Below, one piece after another: positions 17,361 through 25,100 of a stretch of DNA of 57,268 bases (the first letter of the stretch is position 1; each line of letters opens with the position of its first letter). A model generated the notes under the pieces. It was not told the origin of the DNA and searched no databases. It saw only the letters and a program-made list of their open reading frames with translations. Origin of the DNA: a virus; the IMG/VR virus record IMGVR_UViG_3300021964_000075, positions 1 through 57,268 of that record; one strand, 5' to 3'. Made by a program: the position numbers and the translations under genes.

Positions 17361-18256
17361 TGCCAGGACCATTTCAGTTAAGAAATTATGCAACATTTAC
17401 TGGACCTCTCCAGAAAGATGAAGCCGCATATAATTATGAACTTTCAGAAAAAGAGGGTATTTGGCATACTGACATTCCAACAGACACATCATTTCCGTTG
17501 ACAGATGTTGGTCTTGTCTTTTTTAGAGATTTTAGCGACTTCAGTTATTTCCATCTTTATGCTTCAGCACCACAAATTGTTGTTCTTGAAAAACAAGCAG
17601 GACAGAAACTTCCCAGTTTGTTTCTACAGGTTCTTAACACTATTGTAAATGGTAATATTATTGTTAATGGAACTATTGTTGCCAATAAAACAATTACTTG
17701 TAATGGCATTGTTGTTTGTAATGGTGTGATGAAGAATACTGGAGCAGTTATTCATGGATCATCATCAACTATGAATGGTGCAGTTGCTATGACTGCTACC
17801 GCAACACTGGCAGGTGTTGGTGACATGGCATCATACATGACCACCACTAGAGGTATTGCATTATCCAAGAAGTCATTTGATATTCCACACCCATCAAAGA
17901 AAGATCATAGACTAAGATATGTCTGTGTTGAAACTCCAAAGGCAGATGTATATGTTAGAGGTAAGTTGAAGGGTAGTAATGTAATCAATCTTCCTGAATA
18001 CTGGAAAGGTTTGGTTGATCCTGATAGTATTGATGTTGTCCTTAGTCCCATTGGTTCTTTTCAGGAACTTTATGTAGAGGATGTTCAGTGGGGAACTAAG
18101 GTGATTGTGAAGAATAGTGCTGGTGGTCCTGTTAATTGTAGTTATGTTGTCTATGGTGAAAGAAAAGATACTGAACCTAACATTCCTGAGTATAAAGGAT
18201 TGACAGAAGCAGACTATCCAGGTGATAATAGTGGGTATAATATTAATAGTGATTGA
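17357..18256 (+). CDS. Virion structural protein, paralogue B
   Basis: 299 residues; the start overlaps the previous stop (ATGA-type overlap). The middle part has short beta repeats (NTIVNGNIIVNGTIVANKTITCNGIVVCNGV), like a thin fibre shaft or beta-solenoid. The C-terminal module (DIPHPSKKDHRLRYVCVETPKADVYVRGKL..INLPEYWKGLVD) is homologous to that of the preceding protein. Probably a baseplate-attached spike or short fibre. Confidence 0.62.
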   Translation: MMPGPFQLRNYATFTGPLQKDEAAYNYELSEKEGIWHTDIPTDTSFPLTDVGLVFFRDFSDFSYFHLYASAPQIVVLEKQAGQKLPSLFLQVLNTIVNGNIIVNGTIVANKTITCNGIVVCNGVMKNTGAVIHGSSSTMNGAVAMTATATLAGVGDMASYMTTTRGIALSKKSFDIPHPSKKDHRLRYVCVETPKADVYVRGKLKGSNVINLPEYWKGLVDPDSIDVVLSPIGSFQELYVEDVQWGTKVIVKNSAGGPVNCSYVVYGERKDTEPNIPEYKGLTEADYPGDNSGYNINSD

Positions 18257-18930
18257 TGAATAAGGTACATGAGATATTCCCTCTGGTAATTTATCAAGAT
18301 AGTATTGAATGTCATGAAGAGTTTAAAAAAGAAAATATAATCTCTATAAAAAAGTATTGGTTCAATGGATATGAGAATGAGAGCCCAGAATACTCTGGGA
18401 AAATCTTTTTACACCTAGATCCACAATATAATCTTTTCTTCAGTGACCTAAAAAAATCTATTGATAATTACTTTTATCATCTGAATGTTGACTACTCAAA
18501 ACTTGATTATCATGTAACCAAGTCTTGGGTTGGGTATCATAACAAAGAAATACCTGGATTGAATCTACATAATCACAATGAGTCAAACATAAGTTTTGTT
18601 TACTATCTCAAGTCAAGTGATACCTCAGATAAATTTTGTGTATCACAATCTCGAAATGTAAATGAGAATACTGGTGGACTATTTGAAACTAGTAAACAAA
18701 GGAATACAATCAAAGGATTTAACAAATACAATTGCAATAATTACACTATTACACCATATGAAGGTAGTGTTCTCATCTTCCCAAGTAGTACTCTTCACTC
18801 TACATTGAAAATATCAGAAAAAGAAGATGAAAGAATTGTAATAGCTGGTGATGTGAGAGTCACTCTTAAAGAAGAACATTACAATCATCATCAAGGTTCT
18901 ACTCATCCAAATCAATGGAAACAGATCTAA
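18256..18930 (+). CDS. 2OG-Fe(II) oxygenase-like protein
   Basis: 224 residues from ATG 18256 (TGATG overlap with the previous gene; a TTG one codon earlier is less likely). Features of the putative 2OG-Fe(II) oxygenase family common in cyanophages: LHNHNESNISFVYYLK (metal-site region), GSVLIFPSSTLHST (distal His) and DERIVIAGDVRV (Arg for 2-oxoglutarate). Substrate unknown. It is embedded in structural genes, which suggests action on a virion component or host surface (inference). Confidence 0.65.
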   Translation: MNKVHEIFPLVIYQDSIECHEEFKKENIISIKKYWFNGYENESPEYSGKIFLHLDPQYNLFFSDLKKSIDNYFYHLNVDYSKLDYHVTKSWVGYHNKEIPGLNLHNHNESNISFVYYLKSSDTSDKFCVSQSRNVNENTGGLFETSKQRNTIKGFNKYNCNNYTITPYEGSVLIFPSSTLHSTLKISEKEDERIVIAGDVRVTLKEEHYNHHQGSTHPNQWKQI

Positions 18931-18933
18931 ATA
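18927..18933 (+). promoter_or_regulatory. Late promoter
   Basis: CTAAATA overlapping the end of the oxygenase gene and 22 nt before the next start at 18955. Confidence 0.5.
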
Positions 18934-18954
18934 ACAAAATAGTAGTTTTATAAT

Positions 18955-20223
18955 ATGTCTACATTATCAACAACAGGACAATTTGTTACTACCGGACTTT
19001 CATCTGAAAAATCTGCTAGAGATGAGGAGAATAATGTATTTGACTATCCTATAGGAATTGCGTCAACTGCGGTAAATGAATTTCAGAAGGTATCGAGAGA
19101 ACTTGACTTAAAAGTTCTTGAAGAAGTTACAGGACAGATAGAGATAATCAACAGTAAGAAGAAAGAGTTGGTTGATTTAGGTAATTCTGCACTAGGATTA
19201 TTCAAACCAGGAGTATTTCCACCAGCTTGTGGAACATACGAATCTGTTGATAGTGGTAATAATGACATTTCTTCAGGAAATGCATCAATTGGTGCAGAAG
19301 AAGATGCAGGTACACCTGGTATTGGTACAGCAACTCCGAAAGTTGGTTATTCGGTTGTAAGAGCTGATGCGATTAGGATAATAAGATATCCTTATCTAGA
19401 GCAAAGAATTGCTCCTAATGATAATGCACTGGAAGGGTTGAAATATCCTATTTTGACCAATGGAAATGCGGGCGAGGGCGAAGAAGATATTTGGGTCAAA
19501 AACTCAATCTATGCTGATCCTGTAGGACTAAACATTTACATTAGTAGTGATGATGGTGACTGGGATGTTACTGGATTTCCTAGTGGTTTGGAGGGAGGAG
19601 ATACATTAGGAAGATATTATCCCATTGATCCCACAGGAGTAGGAGTATCAGAATATAAAGTAACTGGTTCATGTACTATTGGAGGCCAATTTAATATTGA
19701 TCCTTTGTATGAATCTGCAACTAGTTTCTATGTTGGAGTTCAGACAGGTTGTACTTGGTCTGTTGGTGTAGGATCTACTGGCAGTATTCAAATCGTAAGT
19801 TGGGATGTTGAAGATGGTTCATTAGGATTGACTACTTCTATTCCTGGATTTGGACCGGCGCCTGGAAGCGGAACACTACAAGTTCCTGTTAATCAAAATT
19901 GTTCTGATTTCCAATCAAAACAACAGACATTATTAACTGAAATTGATAATATCAGAGTTGGTGTTTCTTCTTATCTAGTTTCTGTTAACACAACAAAGGC
20001 AAGAAAGACGAATAGTCAACTAGAACTTTGGTCAGCAGAAAGAACAAAGACACGAAATAAACAAGAGAGTGAAGGTGTAAATAATAATCCAAGAGACATT
20101 CAAGAGACTATTCCTGCAACCGTAGAAATTGATCCACAATTACCAACCAATGAAAATACATCAGATGCAGATAGAGGTCAATTAACGGCAGACAGTACTG
20201 TATTTACTGCAGACAGTAAATAA
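18955..20223 (+). CDS. Cyanophage virion structural protein of unknown role
   Basis: 422 residues. Helical flanks (residues 40-80, and 310-370 with LLTEIDNIRVGVSSYLVSVNTTKARK) surround a beta-rich, Gly/Thr-rich core. A charged C-terminal tail ends in two near-repeats (LTADST / FTADSK). No enzyme motif is seen. It has a late promoter before and after it, so it is probably a baseplate or fibre connector. Confidence 0.6.
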   Translation: MSTLSTTGQFVTTGLSSEKSARDEENNVFDYPIGIASTAVNEFQKVSRELDLKVLEEVTGQIEIINSKKKELVDLGNSALGLFKPGVFPPACGTYESVDSGNNDISSGNASIGAEEDAGTPGIGTATPKVGYSVVRADAIRIIRYPYLEQRIAPNDNALEGLKYPILTNGNAGEGEEDIWVKNSIYADPVGLNIYISSDDGDWDVTGFPSGLEGGDTLGRYYPIDPTGVGVSEYKVTGSCTIGGQFNIDPLYESATSFYVGVQTGCTWSVGVGSTGSIQIVSWDVEDGSLGLTTSIPGFGPAPGSGTLQVPVNQNCSDFQSKQQTLLTEIDNIRVGVSSYLVSVNTTKARKTNSQLELWSAERTKTRNKQESEGVNNNPRDIQETIPATVEIDPQLPTNENTSDADRGQLTADSTVFTADSK

Positions 20224-20229
20224 TAAATA
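20223..20229 (+). promoter_or_regulatory. Late promoter
   Basis: ATAAATA at the end of the preceding gene, 22 nt before the start at 20251; a good ribosome binding site (CGGAG) lies between. Confidence 0.6.
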
Positions 20230-20244
20230 ACCCTACGGAGATAA

Positions 20245-20607
<363 letters not shown>

Positions 20608-20621
20608 GTGTCACAGTACCC

Positions 20622-20650
20622 TTGACAGGTCGTCTTACACACCCTATGAT
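20622..20650 (+). promoter_or_regulatory. sigma70-type promoter before small-gene island
   Basis: TTGACA at 20622-20627, 17-nt spacer and TATGAT at 20645-20650. AAGTGTCACA lies just upstream (20606-20615), a motif that recurs before other promoters at the right end. The -10 overlaps the likely start codon of the next gene, so either that gene starts later (ATG 20673) or the promoter serves the downstream genes. Confidence 0.5.
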
Positions 20651-20891
20651 AAGAGAGTTCATAATCAAGTTTATGCAATACAATAAAGAGGATTTTCTCA
20701 TTGAGAGTCCAGACGACGAGTATATTACAACTTGTGTTATTGATGTAATGAGACGTAAATTCATACTTTATTCTAACGAGGGTGGCAAGAACACTGCTAA
20801 TTGTGAAACTCCAGAAGAGTTTATGAATGTACTTGAAGCAATTAGATCGGTAATTCCAGAAAAAATTATTAAGTATGTGGATCCTCAATGA
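20646..20891 (+). CDS. Conserved-looking cyanophage small protein
   Basis: 81 residues from ATG 20646 (alternatively 72 from 20673). REFIIKFMQYNKEDFLIESPDDEYITTCVIDVMRRKFILYSNEGG is a pattern I associate with T4-like cyanophage small proteins of unknown function. Mixed alpha/beta, no catalytic motif. Confidence 0.6.
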   Translation: MIREFIIKFMQYNKEDFLIESPDDEYITTCVIDVMRRKFILYSNEGGKNTANCETPEEFMNVLEAIRSVIPEKIIKYVDPQ

Positions 20892-20939
20892 TTCAACATC
20901 AATCTAATTTATATCAAGAAATTCTAACCTGTTACGATT

Positions 20940-21116
20940 ATGAGACCAGAAACCCGTCAGTCTATGGAAATGTTATTCACAGCAAAATGGAACTTACCCA
21001 AGGCAGCAAAGAATGCCAACTTGACAGACAAGGAGATGAAGATCACCTTCAATGAATATTGTGTTCTTCATCCTGTAACTTGGACTAGTGAAGATAAATT
21101 GAATAAATTGGAATAA
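20940..21116 (+). CDS. Small hypothetical protein
   Basis: 58 residues: METLF-type opening (RQSMEMLFTAKWNLPKAAKNANLTDKEMKITFNEYC). The helix-turn-helix-like spacing (ALxxAKxNANLTDKEMK) hints at nucleic-acid binding, but this is weak. An overlapping frame from 20888 is less convincing. Confidence 0.5.
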   Translation: MRPETRQSMEMLFTAKWNLPKAAKNANLTDKEMKITFNEYCVLHPVTWTSEDKLNKLE

Positions 21117-21123
21117 TATTCGT

Positions 21124-21255
21124 ATGAAGGATTATTTCTGTATCATGACATGGAATTTTATGCTTGAATGTATACGTTATCATTGGATACATAAGTCAGA
21201 AAAAGATCCTGTGCAATTCGTGAAAAATCTCAATCCTGATGAGGTAGTTCTTTGA
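21124..21255 (+). CDS. Very small aromatic-rich protein
   Basis: 43 residues: MKDYFCIMTWNFMLECIRYHWIHKSEKDP... It has a hydrophobic/aromatic first half and a charged end. It starts 7 nt after the previous stop, and its stop overlaps the TTG start of the next gene (TTTGA). Function unknown. Confidence 0.45.
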   Translation: MKDYFCIMTWNFMLECIRYHWIHKSEKDPVQFVKNLNPDEVVL

Positions 21256-21545
21256 AACAACTGTTTATAGTATCTATTGGTGACAACTCCTGTGTTACTC
21301 ATGACGGACACGTTCAGATGGGGATCTTCAATCATTCTGTAGAGAAACATCTTGAACTATGTTCCGAACAAGAATGGCAAGTAACGTATTGGATGCCCGA
21401 TCCATTAGGGTTACGATATAAGAGAGCAAACTTCCAGCATACTATGAAGGCAAATGAAGGTTCTGCTAGAACTGATAATGCTGGTGATAGTCGTCCAAGA
21501 GACTTTCCTGACCAAGCAACAAATAGATTAGAGAGAACCGTCTAA
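21252..21545 (+). CDS. Conserved-looking hypothetical protein with TTG start
   Basis: 97 residues beginning at TTG 21252, coupled to the upstream stop. The N-terminal KQLFIVSIGDNSCVTHDGHVQMGIFNHSVEKHLELC is compact and plausibly structured; the C-terminal 35 residues are polar and disordered (SARTDNAGDSRPRDF). The next in-frame ATG (Met at HVQMGIF) would cut the first strand, so TTG is preferred. Confidence 0.45.
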   Translation: MKQLFIVSIGDNSCVTHDGHVQMGIFNHSVEKHLELCSEQEWQVTYWMPDPLGLRYKRANFQHTMKANEGSARTDNAGDSRPRDFPDQATNRLERTV

Positions 21546-21551
21546 CTATTA

Positions 21552-21558
21552 ATAAATA
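21552..21558 (+). promoter_or_regulatory. Late promoter
   Basis: ATAAATA 21-27 nt before the start at 21579, followed by a strong GAGGGG ribosome binding site region. Confidence 0.6.
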
Positions 21559-21578
21559 TCTCAAACGAGGGGTTTCTT

Positions 21579-21848
21579 ATGAAATATAAAATTGAAACCA
21601 AGTTTGTTTGGCTCAATGATACTTCTAACTTAGTGTTGATGTATTTCATTCAAGGTATACCATTTACTTTTGATGATGCTGAAGAAGAATATTACTATAA
21701 CTACGATGTCATTGATGCTGCAAATAATTCTCCAACATATACCTTAGATGGTTTGTATAAGGCTTCATCATATTTGTTGGCAGAAGAATGTCACCCCATG
21801 TTATATGACCTAGAATTAGAAAATCCCGAACTTTTACCTATAGAGTAA
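21579..21848 (+). CDS. Small acidic hypothetical protein
   Basis: 89 residues, acidic, many tyrosines (EEEYYYNYDVIDAANN). It has a late promoter and a strong ribosome binding site (CGAGGGG), so it is expressed late with virion genes. No family recognised. Confidence 0.6.
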   Translation: MKYKIETKFVWLNDTSNLVLMYFIQGIPFTFDDAEEEYYYNYDVIDAANNSPTYTLDGLYKASSYLLAEECHPMLYDLELENPELLPIE

Positions 21849-21849
21849 C

Positions 21850-22029
21850 ATGCAAATAAATCTGTGGTATTGTGATAAAATGGAACAGTGGAGATGGACT
21901 CTTTGTGGTAATGATAATGATGAGACTCTTTGGCAAGAGTCGGGTCAAAGAGAAGATTTGAGAATAGCAATGAATGATGTGGCAACAACAGTAGAGTATT
22001 TACTTGAAGAGAAAAGTGTGGTAAGATAA
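21850..22029 (+). CDS. Small Trp-rich hypothetical protein
   Basis: 59 residues starting 1 nt after the previous stop. The opening MQINLWYCDKMEQWRWTLCGN resembles small proteins I recall from other T4-like cyanophages. The C-terminal helix is DLRIAMNDVATTVEYLLEE. Ends before a strong terminator. Confidence 0.55.
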   Translation: MQINLWYCDKMEQWRWTLCGNDNDETLWQESGQREDLRIAMNDVATTVEYLLEEKSVVR

Positions 22030-22070
22030 TAGAGCCGTGTGAAGGAAGGCGCCACTCTGTGGTAATGTAT

Positions 22071-22094
22071 CCACCCTTTTTGGGTGGTTTTTTT
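22071..22094 (+). terminator. Intrinsic terminator
   Basis: CCACCC (22071-22076), T5 loop, GGGTGG (22082-22087) and a run of seven T. It isolates the small-gene island from the giant fibre gene. Confidence 0.92.
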
Positions 22095-22098
22095 ATGG

Positions 22099-22105
22099 AT
22101 AAATA
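22099..22105 (+). promoter_or_regulatory. Late promoter for giant fibre gene
   Basis: GATAAATA-type element (ATAAATA at 22099-22105) directly after the terminator and 30 nt before the start at 22135. Confidence 0.65.
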
Positions 22106-22134
22106 ACTCATAATGAAGACGGCCTGTAGGTAAA

Positions 22135-25100
22135 ATGCCCTTATCACGTTTAGACAATTTTCTGAAGAACGTTCGTGGAAATATTCTTTATGTTGATCCT
22201 AACAGTCTAGATGCTACTGATAGTATCACTAATCAGGGCAATTCACTTGCAAGACCCTTTAAAAGTATTCAGAGAGCTTTAGTAGAATCCTCTAGATTTT
22301 CTTATCAGAGAGGTTTGGATAATGATAGATTTGAAAAGACAACTATCATGTTGGCTCCTGGTGAGCACTTTGTTGATAATAGACCTGGATGGATTCCAGT
22401 CAATACCAATAGTTACAAACTAAGAAATGGTACGACTAGTAATGATTTTTCACAGTTTGATGTATATACTAACTTTGATGTAAAGTCTTCCACTAATCAA
22501 CTCTATAAACTGAATAGTATTCATGGTGGTGTTATCATTCCCAGAGGTACTTCTATTGTCGGACAAGATCTTCGTAAATGTAAGATTCGTCCTCTGTATG
22601 TTCCAAACCCAGAGAATGATGATATTGAAAGATCTGCTATTTTTAGAGTAACGGGGGGTTGTTACTTACAAAGTTTCACTGTATTTGACGGTAGTCCAAA
22701 TGGTAATGTTTACAGGGACTATACTGAGAACACGGCTGTTCCTAATTTCTCACACCATAAACTAACCACATTTGAATATGCAGATGGTGCTAATAACGTA
22801 AGCATTAACGATCAATTTATCAGTAACTATACCACTAATAGAACTGATCTTGACATGTATTATGAGAAGGTTGGTAAGGCCTACGGACCTTCTTCCGGTC
22901 GTGCAATCAGTCCTGACTATCCTTCATCTGGTGTAGACATTGAACCAAAGATTGATGAATTTCGTATTGTTGGACCAACTGGTGGTACTACAGGTATTAG
23001 TAGTATAAGATCGGGTAATGGTTCAGTTGTAGATACAACAATTACTGTCAATCTGAGTGATGGTATTAGTGGATTAAATGTTGACACATATTTCCAGGTC
23101 AATGGTGTAACTGACGATGCATATAATGGCACATTCGTTGCAACCGAAATTCTTTCTCAAGATAGTGATGGAAAAACCACATCTTTTACATACGAGTCTT
23201 CAACACTTCCATCAAATGCTCTTCCATCAGTAACTGGTGTTTCTATAGAACTTTCGACGGATACAGTTTCTGGTGCTTCACCATATATCTTTAATGTGTC
23301 AATGAGATCTGTTTATGGTATGTGCGGTATGCATGCCGATGGCTCTAAGGCAGCTGGCTTTAAGTCAATGGTTGTTGCGCAATTCACAGGTGTCAGTGTT
23401 CAGGTTGATGACAATGCATTTGTAAAATATAATTCAGTTACTGGTTCTTATGACGATTCGACAACAGTAACAAATATTCATTCTGATACTGAGGCACAAT
23501 ATAAACCAAGTTATTCTAACTTCCATATCAAGGCATCCAACAACTCTATCATTCAGTTGGTGTCTATCTTTGCAATTGGTTTCTCAAATCATTTTGTAAC
23601 AGAATCTGGTGGTGACTTCTCCGTCACCAACTCTAACAGTAACTTTGGACAAACTTCTTTAACGTCCAAAGGATATAGAGAAGATGCATTTGATGTAGAT
23701 GATATTGGTTACATCAGTAATACTGTTCCCCCAAGAAAAATTGACACTACAACTGTTAATCTTGAATATACTTCAATTGATGTTTCTAGAACTGTTGGAG
23801 TAGGGTCTACAAGTAGACTTTACTTATATAATCAAAACAATCCAGACATTAGACCCGAATCCAGAATCCAGGGATATAGAGTTGGTTCCAAGAGTGATGA
23901 TAGACTTTATGTTCTAATTCCTGATGGTGTAACTACTGAGGCATACAATGCAAGAATTGTGATGCCGGAGACTCATATTGGTTCAAGTAATGTAACCAGT
24001 GTGAAGGTCTCAAGAGTCGGTAGATCTGTAGGAACAGGTAATAGCATTGCAAGTAATATACTTACATTTACCGAAGATCATAGTTTTCAGAATGGTGAAT
24101 CTATTAGAGTTGTGAGTGATAATTCAAGACTTCCTGATGGTCTTGAAAATAGTTATGTTTACTATGCGATCACAAATGGTCTGAATGATGATCAAATTAA
24201 GATTGCACAAACTACAAAAGATGCTGAGTTTGGAACAGAGTTAGTTCTCAACAATCTTGGTGGTAATCTGAGTGTTCAGAGTAGAGTTAGTGATAAGAAT
24301 TCTGGTGATATTGGACATCCAATTCAGTTTGACTCTGATGTAAACCAATGGTATATAACTGTTGGAACTGCAACATCCGATAACACACTGTATTCTAAAC
24401 TGGTAAGTCTTGGAACTACCACTCTTGGTGATTCAACTTCTAGAACATACATTACAAGAACACCTGATACCAGATCATCTGACGATAGGATTTATCAGTA
24501 TAGATACATACTTCCTGCTTCTTCAGGTATTGGAACTGCTAGAGTTCCTAAAGATAGTTTCATTGTTCAAGAATCCAATCGTGTCAATGGACAAACAGAT
24601 ATTGAAGTAGGACTTCAATACAATCCAGGATCTGTTACTATGAGTAACAGTGGACAACTCCGAAATCCATCTTACATCACTAATGCAAAGTATAGTGGTG
24701 GAATTGCATTCTATGAGACAGAAAGAAATCATCGTCTCTCTATTGGTTCCACTGTTGAAGTCAATAATGTAACCAGTACAAACTTTACTGTTGGTACAGC
24801 ACAATCTGGTTATAATGGCAAATTTAGAGTTGTTGGTATTCAAAGTGCCAGATCATTCTCTGTAGAAGGTGTTTCTACTGATCCTGGAACCTTTACTAAT
24901 AATGTTTCTAACAGAACTACAAGTCTTCCTACTTTCAAACGTAAGAACTTTAATAATGATTATTTTGTTTATGATGTTCAACAGGTTAAGGAGTATGTTC
25001 CTGGTCAACAGGATGGTGTTTATTATCTGAATATTCTTAATACTTCAAACATACCTCAAGTATTACCATTTAATGATTCTCAGGATCATAGTTTCAGACA

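Noticed and set aside
20888-21055. ORF starting with an ATGA overlap after the 20646 gene
   Set aside because: It overlaps almost completely the better-looking 20940 frame and its peptide (QGSKECQLDRQGDEDHLQ end) looks like an out-of-frame read.
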